From Zelopaecilomyces penicillatus (taxonomy: Eukaryota > Ascomycota > Sordariomycetes > Hypocreales > Pseudodiploosporaceae), in the NCBI GenBank assembly GCA_005765155.1, contig VCCP01000001.1, positions 1,364,001-1,428,000 on the forward strand: a stretch of DNA of 64,000 bases, read 5' to 3'. Under the pieces are notes generated by a model. The model saw only the letters and a list, made by a program, of their open reading frames with translations, did not search any database and had not been told where the DNA came from. Positions 47,186 through 59,155 of this stretch are shown here, one piece after another. How positions within the stretch are numbered: the stretch's first letter is position 1; each line of letters starts with the position of its first letter. Made by a program: the position numbers and the translations under genes.

Positions 47186-49206
47186 ATGATGGACGATCCA
47201 TGGGGTTCTTCTCCTTGGGCATCAGATACGCCTGCGACACTAGAACTCCCGACAGCTCCGCAGAGCGCGCATTTTGCAGCAGAACACACCAGCCCGCGGC
47301 GGCCATCACCAAGCCCCCGACGCTCGCCTTGGAATGACGATGAGTCTTGGGGGGGAGGAGGAGGAGGATGGAACGACGCTAGTAGTGGCAAGGAGAGTCC
47401 GAGATGGGGGAGAAGCCCAGGACTCAAGCCATTGGATGGGTTAGCAATGGCCGAGCAGACAGAGCATACTGCGCCGGAGCTATGGGGTGGATTGCCGCTT
47501 GATGCATTGGACACGTCAAGTTTGCACACGGCCGACTCAATACCAGGGCAGATGGGTGACAACAGGGACCGAGATATCCGGATCATCGACTCAGCTATCA
47601 GTCTTGGCGAGGACGTCGATACAGCAGAGGCCAAGTCTCGGGAACGCCAATCTGTCGAGCTGATGCACGCAATTGTTTCGTCTGCGACTCCGCAGGATGA
47701 TGCGTGGGCAATTGAGCAAGTCGAACCCAAACTTTCATCATCACCAGCGTCACCATTATCACCGAGTATATCGACGTCGGACGCCGATAATGGTGCAGAT
47801 CAGAGCCGGCAACCTTCAAAAGTACAGGAATTGGTCGTGATGTTTGATGGTATTGCAAAGCGAAGCACCTCACCAGCCACTGTCTCTCTGAATGGCACAA
47901 AACAGCCACGGCTCGATGCAGAGCATCTTGAAGACGACGAAAATAAACTGTCTACACCCGATTTGGACGACTCCTCGCAACTTGGATCCGAAGATGATTA
48001 TAATCAGAACTTGGGGTCAAGCACAGAAAGCTTGAAATATACTTTGGAGAATGGCCATTCCAAATCTAAAGACCTGGAGGTTACAGATGATCCTGGAGAG
48101 TCCAAACCAGTAGCAGCTCCAACTCAAGGGCACCCTCCCGTGGCGTATTCTGTTGATTTGAGCAAACTCGACGAGCTTTTCCCCTCTACCGAGACACCAA
48201 ATTCCGATCCTGAGCCTGTACCAGACGTCATTATCGATGACACATTTACAACAATTGATGAGCGCAAAGCTTGGTATCGCCTTTCCCGCCTCGGCTCGCG
48301 CCGGAAACACGACTCAGGCGATGACGAAAACTATGTGCGTGCTACCTGGTCTGAGTCAGTAGTGCGGGAGAAGACCATCAAGATTGTGCGACGGTGGATG
48401 GAGGAGGATTCTATCGGTGGCGGTGCCGCCTTGGGCAGGCGCTTCGGCGCCTCTGGAGCCAACTTGTTTAACTGGAACTCTTCAGCACCACAGGTCGAGA
48501 TTGGTGAGCTATTGAAAAGGAGTGAAAGCCAATCCCGGCCGGCGTCAATAATTGCCGGCGCGTCTCCTACAGCTGCAGCGTTTGGGTGGGCGAGTGACAC
48601 GCCCTCATCGCCTGTCATAGCTATCCTGCCTCCACCAACTAGCGGGCTTCATCGGTCTGCAACTCCAGCGTCACCAATGTTTGGCCAACCTTCAATAGGG
48701 TCTCTGCCGCCCCCTGATTGGGCGCCAGCGAGGACCAGCACATCAACCCTCTCGTCTCATCAGTCAACCAATGCGCAAAACACGGATGATGACGATGATG
48801 ACCACGGTAATGAAGAGAAGGAGGAGGAGGCGAACAATGACGACGCTGATGATTGGGGCGAAATGGTATCTTCAGCGGCAGTACCTGAGTTTGAGGATGT
48901 TGACATGGGTCGAATCTCCCCAATACAAGCCAATGGACAAGTCACGGCTATCGCGGTTACTCGCCCTACCCCTCCTCCGATTAGCATCACGAAACAGTTA
49001 TCGCCTATTCAACAGGATGCGTCTTCAATGCCAGTATCTGACCCATGGGACTTTGGTAACTGGGACCTGGGTAGCGATCTCAAGCCAGTCACTCCAACTC
49101 TTTCAATATCGCCATCAACGCCTTTAGATTCATCGTTTCCGGCTATGATTGGCTCTCAAACCCTGCCAATCAAGAATATCGCTGTTATAAAACCATCCAT
49201 TTCTAT

Positions 49207-49240
<34 letters not shown>

Positions 49241-49342
49241 CCACCACCACCACCAAAAGCTGATCTAATCTCAGAGCACGATCAAAAGCTTGTTATGAAT
49301 ATTCTGCAGAGTCTACCTGATCTATCATATATGCTAACATAG
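47186..49342 (+). CDS. Conserved fungal protein, acidic and disordered, 718 aa
   Basis: Intronless. The first two codons are both ATG (MMDDPWGSSPW). Most of the protein is Ser/Pro/Asp-rich and disordered, with a Trp-Gly segment (DESWGGGGGGWND, about 52-64) and other repeated DPW/WG/DW motifs through the sequence. The one part that looks folded is near residues 360-430: ERKAWYRLSRLGSRRKH, DDENYVRATWSESVVRE and IVRRWMEEDSI. The C-terminus has nine Ala codons (all GCA), then Thr and five Pro, and ends in a helix (EHDQKLVMNILQSLPDL). The WYRLSR...RRWMEEDS block recurs, as I recall it, in unnamed Pezizomycotina proteins. No enzyme motif or membrane segment. Function unknown; DPW-like motifs may hint at adaptor binding in endocytosis, which is speculative. 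Confidence 0.8.
49211..49255 (+). repeat. (GCA)9 and (CCA)5 trinucleotide run inside the coding region
   Basis: Nine GCA codons (49211-49237), one ACA, then five CCA codons encode poly-Ala and poly-Pro near the C-terminus of the 718-residue protein. Pure codon runs are prone to length change between strains. Confidence 0.9.
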
Positions 49343-50196
49343 CGTGCTTGTTTTATCTTCTTCCTTCTTTTTGCTTTTAGCCATGATGAGAACCTGGTTG
49401 GGAGAACCACGGCGCCTTTTTGTTTTTGATATATGGTGTGTAGATTATGATATCGTTAGGGTGATATGGAGAAGAGGCGTCGGTTTGAGGTGCCTATTAA
49501 AAAAATCATCATGTAATTGTTGCATGTGAGGCTTCCCTGAGAGAAAAAAAGGCGGAAACACAGCATTGGATATGGTGCAATTGGGATATTTGACCGGCGT
49601 TGTTGTGTTAACATTCATTGTGTGTGGCTTTTAGAGCGACTGGATATTGTAAAATATGTAACCAATAAATTCAATGTGGTAAATATGTTGATCTCTTACG
49701 ATTCGGTCCCAAGTTTTTGTTTTCTTGCTCGTACTCACGCCTCGAGATGATATGGTCATGTTCATGACCAGTTTCACAACTCGAGTTGAGGATGATGTTT
49801 ATACGTTCCAAGCATGATGTGGAGATGGAAACATTAACACAGAAAAGTCACCATGACTCACTTCTGCTTCTATTTGATGAAGCTTCTACGACTCTACTTT
49901 TGCTGCTCTTGCTTTTCGAAGCCTTATCCAACTGTTTTTCAAGATACTAGACTTCCACGACATGTCCCCCTTCCCCCCCCCCCCCCCCCCCCCCCCTAGA
50001 AAGTCCATATAATTCTTTTGCGGCTTACACTGCCCCCAACACCCCTTCCTACACAGCCCCTGACATAGGTCCATCCATCATTACACCGAATCCTTCCCCT
50101 TTTCCCAATAAATCACCACCCATCTATGACAAGATGACAACCCCCCATGCCTTGTCTAGTCTTGTCACAACAATCCGAGGTAAAAAGGGCACCCAA
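49343..50196. other. Intergenic between convergent genes
   Basis: 3' flanks of the 718-residue protein gene and the small Cys-rich gene. It contains the C24 homopolymer at 49973-49996. No other feature is supported. Confidence 0.6.
49973..49996. repeat. C24 homopolymer
   Basis: Twenty-four consecutive C on the plus strand, with five more C just before an intervening TT. The true length may differ because of sequencing limits. Confidence 0.85.
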
Positions 50197-50490
50197 TCAG
50201 ACAGAAGGTCGCATGTTTCCAAACATGTTTGACGACAACAACGACGGTGACGAGGAGTTCGTGCTGCCTGTTGAGTACTTGCCACAAGAATGACAGTATC
50301 GTGACCCGCCAAAGGGAATCGGCCACAGGTGGGTCACCAGTCCCTGGCCGCAGAGACCCCTGGCTGCCTTTTGGGATTTATCCGGGTGAAGGCGGTTAGC
50401 CTCATCGCAGTTGGGATAGTAGCCGCGAGAAACCTCATAGAGAACGTTGCAGTGACGGCACACGGCGACGAAGATGTCACCTTTGCACAT
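50197..50490 (-). CDS. Probable small zinc-ribbon-like protein, 97 aa
   Basis: The minus-strand frame from the ATG at 50490 gives 97 residues: MCKGD..., two CxxC knuckles (CRHC at 11-14 and CHSC at 66-69) and further Cys at 2, 28 and 47. Two CxxC pairs 52 residues apart are the usual layout of a zinc ribbon or rubredoxin-like site. No signal peptide; the tail after residue 72 is Ser/Asn-rich and disordered. The translation between knuckles (VLYEVSRGYYPNCDEANRLH) looks protein-like rather than random. Family not recognised. An upstream in-frame extension of three codons lacks an ATG. Confidence 0.55.
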   Translation of the reverse strand: MCKGDIFVAVCRHCNVLYEVSRGYYPNCDEANRLHPDKSQKAARGLCGQGLVTHLWPIPFGGSRYCHSCGKYSTGSTNSSSPSLLSSNMFGNMRPSV

Positions 50491-51007
50491 GGAGGGCAAG
50501 GGGGTGTCAAATATTCCTTTTTCCTGTTTTCTGCCAAGAGCTTTTCAAAAGAATATTCGCCTTGCTTCATTTAAAGAACCTGCAAGGTCCTTGTGATTGT
50601 GATATTGAAGCGACGCCTACTCGGGAAGAGTAGTAAAGCGGCGGAGGGAAACCTGTGTGTTTGGAACGTGTCCCCCTTGTCAAGCATGGAGGAAATGAAA
50701 TACGCTGGGTGAGGTTATGCTCTAGTTTCAACTGGAAGTTTTTTACTCAAGAAAGAGATTGCGAAATTTTCACTAGAGGCCCAGAGGTAAATTTTCTTAA
50801 GAGTGGTCTATGTAATGCAGGTTTGATCAGGTAAATGTTTGGGTAGTACCAAGTTGCTGCAAACGCAACATTGTGTATTGGTTCGCGAGGCTGACTGAAG
50901 TCATACATACTAACCCACAATTCTAGGCAATTATCATTAAACGCAATTCCATAAATCTGGCTAAAAACCTATGATGGAAACGTTGTGAAATAAGAAAAGA
51001 CTGTCAC
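50491..51007. other. Intergenic
   Basis: Upstream of the small zinc-ribbon-like gene and downstream of the ABC transporter (both minus strand). AT-rich, with nothing further supported. Confidence 0.6.
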
Positions 51008-54000
51008 TCAGGGGCCAGATCCCCGTCTCGTCGTCTTGTCGGCACGATACAGCCAAGAAAACGCACCATCTACCTTTGCCAGCAAATCCTCCGGTGTTCC
51101 GTACTCGACCAACTTCCCTCTTTCTAGCACCGCGATCTTGTCAAAGTCGAGAAGAGTGTCGAGGCGGTGCGCAATCATGATGATTGTGCGGTCCTTGAAC
51201 TCGGAGCGAATCACGTTTTGGATCATGGCGTCTGTTTGGCTGTCGACGCTGTTTCGAAGGATAATAAGTCAGCAAGATATATATATATAAAGGGAAGAAA
51301 GCAAGATGTGGGAGCATGAATAGCGAGTTTAATCCTGCTTACCTGCTAGTCGGCTCGTCGAGAATGAGGATCGTGCTCCTTTTCAGCAGTGCCCTGCCCA
51401 GACAAAACAGTTGTCGCTGTCCGTGGGACAAGGAATTCTCATCCATCTTCATATCCAAGGGGTCATTCCCCCCTTCACTCTTGGCTTTAATGATATCCCA
51501 GATCCCGACTCGCTCAAGGGCGCTTATTATAGCTTTATCCGTCTGCTCGCTCAATGGATCTGCGTTGAATCGGACAGAGTTGGTGACTAGAAACGGGTCT
51601 TGAGTCAAGCAGCTCAACTTCTGCCGAACCAAGGACTTGGGGATCTGGGTAATGTCTTCTCCGTCGAGAAGTATTTGGCCTTCTGCAACCTCTGCCATAC
51701 GTAGCAGTCCCTGAATTAAAGAACTCTTGCCGCTTCCACTTCGGCCGCAAAGTCCAAGCTTTTCTCCGTGCGTTATATCGAGAGAAATATCTCTCAAAAT
51801 TGGCTCTGATTTTGCGCTACATAGTGTTAGATTCCAGTTCCCAAGATAGTTTAATATGATGATTGCACATACTCGTATCTGATTGCCAAGTTTTTGATTC
51901 TCAAAATGCCTTGTGACGGCCACTCGCTGATGGGAAATTTGTTTTCACTAGGGAGCAATTCCGAAGGCGTGCTTTCGGAGAAATCTTTAATTCTCGTAAC
52001 AGCTCCAAGAGAAGTCTCCAGTGTAGACCACGAAATGATAATACCCTTCAGGTTAATACCCAGATTCATCATATTGACCAATGCAATACCGAGCAATGAG
52101 GCGCTTATCTTGTTTTTGAGCACAACAGCAAATGTAACAAGTAAAATGGTTAGCACCGCAATTACCAGGTCCAAAGCAAGCGTAAGCCATCTCTGGATGC
52201 AATTCAAAAGGTATGATGGCTTTTGTGCGTTGTCGAGAAGAGCTAGATTTTTGTGAATATACTGCTGCGTCCAGCCAAAGGCGCGAATCGCCGCCAAGCC
52301 ATGTATCGACTCCAGAAAGTGTGAGTAAAGCGGTGCTTTGTGCTCGATTCTGCACGAATTATGTGGTCAGCTTATGTGGTCTTTTTATTCAGCAGATTAC
52401 GTTAGGGGGCTCACTCGAGAAGACGAAGCTGCTTCGACGTGCGCACGTAGAATCGCTGGATCATGACAAGGACAATAATCACAAAGGGCACGGCGATGGC
52501 AAACCAGCTGACTGCCGCAACAGCCAGACCAGCGATGCCGAAGCACTGTGCGACCTCTGAGGAGAAATATTAGCTGTCATTGTCTATGTTTTGTAGTTCA
52601 ACTGTTTCGAAGAGGGAAGTAAGCATACCAAATAGAAAGATAACCAGTGCGACAGGAAGATCGATATCGACCAATCGCATATCTTGGCTGAATCTGTAGA
52701 TAATATCAGTAATTAAGTATTAACATATTTACTCTGTAAATACTAACCGATTGATAATCGAGCCTGGTTCCATATTTGAGATGATCGTCATTGGGGCTCT
52801 GTCTTCTGTTAGCCATCTTTACAAGTTTCGATAACAACATCGTCACATACTCCATGACTGCTTTTAGAACTACGCCGTGTAGTTTCTTGCCACTCGCCGG
52901 GCCAATGATCAAGAGAAAGTGCCTAGTATTGCCCGTGTCAGCCGCTTTTTGTAGGTGTTGCAACCAGGGCATCATCAGTCTCACATTATAGCTAATGAAA
53001 TAAAAATGGCTTCTGTTGCAGCAAGGACTGTGAATATACTGAACCAATAACCAATATCGGAACTTGACCGTCTACGGCCATCGCCCCACCATGTAAGCCA
53101 GACAGCTATAGACACACACATACAATTAGATTGATGATCACATACAACGTACCTTATGGTAAGGCTGGGATGAGAACTTACAGCGAAATGTGGACGAGAA
53201 CGCTTGAAGTATGATGTAGAAGCTAGCGATCGCAAGACTCATGGGTTGCAAAGCAGAGAAGTAGTAGCGGAATATGCTTCGGTCACTTGCGAGCTGTGGG
53301 GTGGTATCCTCCTGCTCTGTTTGCTTGACCCGGGACTCGACTCTCTGAGCTTCCTCAAAGACGCGTAGCTCCGACGGGGATATAATTTCCCCTTCATTAA
53401 GTTCTGGTTCTGAAATGTCAAGAGCTTCCACATACTTGCCGGCGGTACGAAGCTTGGCAAAGGTGCCCTGCTCAATAATTTCCCCTTGTTGACCGATAGC
53501 GATTATCATGTCAGAATCGGGCAGCCGATGAACTGAAATCCTGCAATTAGCTCTGGAACCTATCTCCTACGGCTGAAAGATATAAACAGAAGTATGGGCT
53601 TACCAGCATGAGTTGCCAAGACAACTGTCGTGCCATTCCGACGCAGCAGGCCATCTCTTCCAAATACTTGTGTGAAGACAGCCTGTTCGGTAGCTTTGTC
53701 CAGTCCGCTAAATACATCATCGAACATTGCTACTGGCTTTCGGGAGTAAACAGCTCGCGCAATGGCCTTTGATGGAAGGTTAATCGCATGTCTCAGAGAG
53801 AGCAGTATTTCATCCACTTACAAGTCGTTGTTTCTGACCTCCACTCAGCTTTACACCCTTATCACCGACAAAGGTCAGGTCTCCAGCTGGCAATCGAGAC
53901 AGATCCTGGGTCAAATCGCAGGCTTCAATGACTCTATCGAACCAAGAGTCGTCAGAGCATAGTGATTCAGCAATGATGTTGTCTCGAATTGTCGCATTCA

Positions 54001-56505
54001 TAACCCAGGGTGTTTGGTCACAGTATGCGACACTGGAAGTCGACATTGAGACAACGCCTTTTGAATGTACTATCTCGCCTAGGATAGCTTTCAGAAAGCT
54101 CGACTTTCCTGACCCAATGGGTCCAATCAGCATTGTGAGGGAGCCTCGTTGACACTGAGGCAACTTTGTGGTGATGTTGTTCAATACACTGGCGTCCTTT
54201 CCCCAGGAAAAGCTCCCTTCCAAGATGGAAATGCGTGCATTGCCTGCAGATTCCTGGACGATCTCACTCATTTCAATGCTGTCCCTGAAAGTAGGCTCGT
54301 CACTACTTGAGGCTTTCGATGCGACAGCCTCTGATCTAGGACCAATATCACGCACATCCACTCGCTCGTCCAAGAAAAGGAACTCCTGTATCCTTTTGAA
54401 GCATCCAAATGCAGCAAAGGACTGTGGAATGTTTCCTAAAAGAAAACTAAGAGGCCCCATCATCACATTCAGAATCGAAAGCGCCGTGATGGCCTGCGAC
54501 GCAGAGAAGGTCTCGCTGCCTGTGGCTTTGGCAGCAATGGCATAGGCTCCAAAGGTGGCCGCCTGCGTAAGACTGTTGTTTCCGTTTGCTATTTTGAGGG
54601 GGCGGTAAGTTAGCAAGATAGCACCTTTTGTTCATCGCATGTAGTGTGGTTTACTAACAAACGGTATTGTTCCAAACAATCATTACTCGGAATCTTTTCC
54701 CAACTGCCAAGTCCTGATCTCGCTTCTTTTCTATGAGCTCAGTAAACTTCTCAGTGTATCCTAGCATCTTCACAGCTTTGAAGGACCCGAGTGCCTCAGA
54801 GGTAAAGTTGATACGATCCTGTGTAGCCTTTTGATACACTGTGAGTCGACTAACCAGTGCCTTTCCAATACCACCACATAGCAGCAAGGAAACTATCGAG
54901 AGTATGAGTGAGACTTCTAAGCTCGGTTAGGAGCTATGATAGGGGATTGATAACTTACTGATACCCATAACGATGGGAGCGACGCACACAGCACCTAGTT
55001 GAAGGTATAGCATCCACATTGCAATTCCCACTGTGAGTGTGTTTGCCCAAGACTCGACAAGCAATGCGTTGACCTTTTCAGCAAGTGTCTCGATATCATT
55101 TCCCATGAGTGCAACAGCAGACGACTCGTTGAGCTCACTGGTAGGAAGTCGCAACATCTTGCGATAGATGAGGCCGATGAGACCACCTCGAATGATTGCT
55201 CCGGCTCGAAATGTGAGATGCTCGTACCATGCTGTCAGTATCTTGGGATAACGTCAGCGACAGCATTTTAATTCACTCTTTTAGAGAAGGAAAGTAGTAT
55301 TTACAGCTGATCCAAAGAAAACGAGAGCAAAGGCTGCTATTAATCCATAGCCTAAATTACTCGTCGTTTCGGATTTGGGCATGGACAGGAAGCGCAAGGC
55401 GTTGGAAACGAGAAACGGCTGTGAGAGGCTCAAGCCAACTATAGCGAGCCGCGGAAGGGCTATGCTGATGATTTCGAATTTGAGCAGTTTGAAAGTGGTG
55501 AGAAAAAGAGACGGCTTGCGACCATCACGAGTTGCTAGATAGAGACAACTTAGTACGGCGTTTTGAGCAGATTAACATACAACTCTATCAAAATACGCAC
55601 CCTTTTCCCATTTGTTCCCAAATATTTTAGCCAACCTCTCCGACGAGAGCTTTTCGTAGATGGACGGAAGGTCGTTGTTAGTCAGGACCGTCGCCCAGCC
55701 CGAGATGAGGAGTGAATTCAGCCACACGAAGAAACCGCGGTTAAACGGTCCGCTCGTACTTTCCTTGGACTGTTTTCCGCTGTAGTTTAGAAGCAGCCGA
55801 CGCTTTTCTACATTCTCCAGAATCAGAAGACTCAATTTGACTACGGTGGACGTCGACAGCACAGCGGCAAAGGCCACATTGACGGACCGAAGCCATTCAG
55901 ACCGAAGCCGTGCTGCGTCGAAGATTAGTGATGTGAAAAGATAGACAGTGAGGAGAAAAGACGGGCGAATCGTCTTGACGTGCTCGATGTGTGAGAGTAG
56001 GACAATGCAGCAGGAAGCGAGGAGGTTGAGAGTAGCAGCAGCAATGGAGAACTTAGTGTTGAGGCGGTTGGAGGATGCCACCAGGACTAAGGAGGCGATT
56101 TGTAGGGCAACTAATATACAAGATGTAATCTACACATGTAATTAGCTTTGATTAAAATTTCAATGTTTAAATGCTTACAAGTTTGGGTGTGTAGATTGCT
56201 CTTCGCCTGGTCTTGTCAGAAATTTGGAGGAGGAACAGCGAACGCGGGCCAGCTAGGACAAGAAACAGAGCAGCCGGCAACACAGTCAGGATACTCTCTT
56301 CAAAGGCAACTAAAAAAGACGCTCAAGTAAGCTCATGCAACTCAAAACAACTTGCATGATATTTTTCAAACTTGGTTTAGAAAAAGGATTCTTAGGAGTG
56401 TTTACTGGTAAAGTCAAAGCCGCCTCGGCAGCCTTCAGTCCACACCGAAGGGCCGAAGAGGCCATCGCCGCAGCTGGTTTGGTTATATGAGCGCGTATCG
56501 ATCAT
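51008..56505 (-). CDS. ABCC (MRP-type) full ABC transporter, 17 exons
   Basis: Seventeen minus-strand exons join without a frame break to 1,484 residues: 56505-56406, 56309-56179, 56129-55601, 55534-55305, 55241-54959, 54916-54659, 54588-53822, 53766-53604, 53532-53182, 53105-52985, 52922-52851, 52798-52748, 52693-52629, 52556-52415, 52349-51873, 51816-51343, 51248-51008. Layout is TMD0-TMD1-NBD1-TMD2-NBD2. NBD1: Walker A GPIGSGKS (666-673), signature LSGGQKQ (758-764), Walker B VAMFDDVFSGLD, where Asp replaces the catalytic Glu as usual in ABCC. NBD2: GRSGSGKS (1271-1278), LSHGQRQ, ILILDEPTSS with catalytic Glu. The start MIDTRSYNQTSCGDG and the FGPSVWTEGCRGGFDFT segment are typical of the fungal group of ABCC proteins with short TMD0. 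It probably exports glutathione conjugates, drugs or metabolites; fungal members are often near secondary-metabolism genes. Two exons are under 70 nt. Confidence 0.92.
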
Positions 56506-57443
56506 TGCATCATCTCTAAGACCAAGAAAAGTTATGTAGGACGAAAAAAAGTGAGAAATAAGACTTCACGTTGGATTATTATCCACTTGCTAGATTAAAT
56601 AGCAGGCCGGCGTGTAGGAATAGTTACCCGACGGCAGGGCTGAAAATGAGAATAGAAGAATGCTGAGTAGCATACACGACATCCCGTTTGCTAAGCTTAA
56701 GCCTAGCGTCACCTACTAGCGAGCTCATAGCGTCTCTCCGACTGAGTCACAAGCGATATTTGCAGTCGTGTACATACAAAACACAAAAGTGCGTGACGAA
56801 TCGGCTGCGTCCGCCGGAGACAATTGGGGGATAACACGGTGATTGACTACGGGTATAACTCCACTTCTCGGCTTTACCTGAGGGTTGGCCAGGATGACGA
56901 ATCAACCCCACGCAAAGGAATGGCGCCCACGCGAGTATTACGCGTAATGCTGCGAGGCCTGGCTGTCGGTTACATGTCTCGGTTTTGTGGAAATAGAACC
57001 AACCATCCCCAAATGATTGGTGTTGGTTTGCCAACGGGGTGAGGGAAAAGCTGTTGGGACCAGAGATATCATAAAGATATCTCTACAGATCTCCTAAAAA
57101 AAAATATAGAAAAGATTCTGAAAACATCTCGATATACCTTTTTGCTAGACAATTATAGAATTAAATTGAGTCATTAGCAAGCTTTTCAAGCGTTCTTAAA
57201 CTGTAGGAAGGTGTCCCACGGTTTTCAATCAACCGCTGGCTAGTATGTCACATCGAGCAAATCCTTCAGCGTCTTCGTCACTTCAATGGAACCTCCTCGA
57301 AAACGAACCAATAGGGTGGCTACATGAGATCCTGCATCTGTCAAGTTTAATAAAAACATTCGTGACCGTACACGTTCAATTAATACAATAGTTCCACCTG
57401 TGTTCACGGTAGAGCATTCCTATGGCAAACCAAACACATCTCA
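56506..57443. other. Intergenic between ABC and MFS genes
   Basis: Promoter of the ABC transporter and 3' flank of the MFS gene. A perfect hairpin lies at 57062-57084. No coding region is supported. Confidence 0.6.
57062..57084. repeat. Perfect inverted repeat, 9-bp arms, 5-nt loop
   Basis: AGAGATATC (57062-57070), ATAAA, GATATCTCT (57076-57084). It lies between the MFS stop and the ABC transporter promoter. AT-rich and near chance expectation for a window this size. Confidence 0.75.
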
Positions 57444-59155
57444 TCATGGAGAGGTGTCTGATGCTGGAAATCCAATGAGATTCTCAGCATGACCATCGCC
57501 ATCGCCATCGCCTACCACATTCTTCCTTGGTGGTGGTCGCACAAAGAATAGAGCAATGTAAGTCAGTAGTGAAATGAAAGCAATGTAAAACCATGGTAGT
57601 CCAATCCAAAGACCCTTTCTCTTCAACCCCTGGTCGAAACACCAGGCCAGAACAGGCCCGCCGATGAACGCACCCAAGACTTCAACCATACCAATCAGAG
57701 CGTACAGTCTTGATGTGAACTCGGGCTCGACATAGTGCGTCACTGTGGCTCGAGCAAGAGGGCTCGCCGCCGCTCCGAATGTTTCGATGAACAGGCCTAT
57801 CAAAAAGATGACGATGTTGTGGCTGAAGCCCTCTATAACAGCCCCAAGCAGCAAAATCAGGGCCGACAGCTTCGTCAAGAATAGATCTTTGCCAAATGAG
57901 GTAAACTTGAATCGCTCTATGAGAAGCCGTGAAATACTAGGCAAGCTTGCCAAGAGAATAAGATTGAGAATCCCCAACGGAGACAATAAAAAGCTTGTCT
58001 CGGCAAGGCGCCATCCAAAATGCTTGCTGATATATTGCACCAATATCGAGGTATATGCTGTAAACCTGGCATTCTGGAACAGAAATGTGAGCAACACAAG
58101 AGGGATGCAGGGATTGTTAAGCATCTTGGCAGAGTGGCCGAGATCGTAGAGTCCATTGGCAATATGCTTTTTGATGGCCGCAAAAAGGTTTGCTTCGCAA
58201 TCGCTCTTTTGGACTTTGACATCCACAATCAATGTCTCTGGGATGACTAAAAACAGCATGAAGATGCAGGGCGTGATGCAAACGACAACATATATGGGTA
58301 TCCAAGGCCCAAATTTCTCCATGAGTCCACCCGCGATGAGAGGGCCAACGATGCCACCCGCCGTGGCTCCAAATGCGAGATAAAGAAAGCTGGCAGCCCT
58401 AAAAGAGTAAAAATGTTTAAATGTCAGTGAGTGGGTTGACAAACAAACGAGATAAAACCAGTGGTTCGAAACGCGCTTACTTATCGCTCTCTGAGCTTAC
58501 GTCGGCTGCAATTGCATATAATGTCGCAAGCAAAACCGGTACTCCACCACCGAGCAGTAACCAAAGCGAGCCTCCCATGAGAACATACGGGTTGTCGCGG
58601 ACCTGATATTGCAGCTTGCTGAGAATGATAGGGCCAAACACAAAGGAGAGAGCAAGGCCACCATAAGCCAGCAGCGCAGTTGGTTTGCGCCCAATTCGAT
58701 CAGCAAGCATACCATATGGGAAGGTAACAATCAAGGCTAGACACTCAATTGGTTAGAAGTTGAAAGGTCTCCAGCTTACAGCAGAAAAGTTACGTTGAAG
58801 GAGACTTGCATATAATCGAATTCAAAAGTCCAAGCCAGCCCATCAGGTAGACCAAGCGCGATTGCACTCCATCAACCTTGCATTTCTTTTCCTCAATGAG
58901 GTCAAGTGAGTCGTCTTTGTAATAAGCGTGGCAAAATGCATCCTCAATCAGCCGGTATATGGGCAGCAACAGCATCATGCCGCTCGTCACGATGCTGAAT
59001 ATGATGAAAGCCACTATTGTGACGATTCCCTTGGGCGATTGGACCTGCCATCGCCTCGCTTTGAACGGCCGGAGTCGGGACGTCGGCTCAGTGGCGACGG
59101 GATCATCGACTCGCTCATTCTCGGTCAGCAGAGGTGTACCCTCTGGAGCATCCAT
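57444..59155 (-). CDS. MFS transporter with a GC-AG intron
   Basis: Minus-strand exons 59155-58810, 58736-58481 and 58398-57444 give 518 residues. Junction 1 works only with a GC donor (T|GCAAGT at 58809) and the TCTAG acceptor, preceded by a CTAAC branch site; all nearby GT donors put exon 2 out of frame. Twelve hydrophobic segments are visible. The MFS motif A between TM2 and TM3 is YGMLADRIGRKP. A long acidic loop precedes TM2, the central loop (about 250-290) is hydrophilic, and the tail has a Gly-Asp run (VVGDGDGDGH). It resembles drug:H+ or metabolite efflux carriers of the sort found near fungal metabolite clusters. It is divergent from the periplasmic-binding-like gene and shares a 1-kb intergenic region with it. 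Confidence 0.88.

Noticed and set aside
51008..56505. ABC transporter as a fragmented pseudogene
   Set aside because: The many short frames join through 16 canonical introns into one 1,484-residue protein with both nucleotide-binding domains intact.
58790..58809. GTAACT or GTCTCC as donor of MFS intron 1
   Set aside because: Both leave exon 1 in phase 2, while exon 2 needs phase 1 (or 0), so the conserved LADRIGRKP region would be out of frame.
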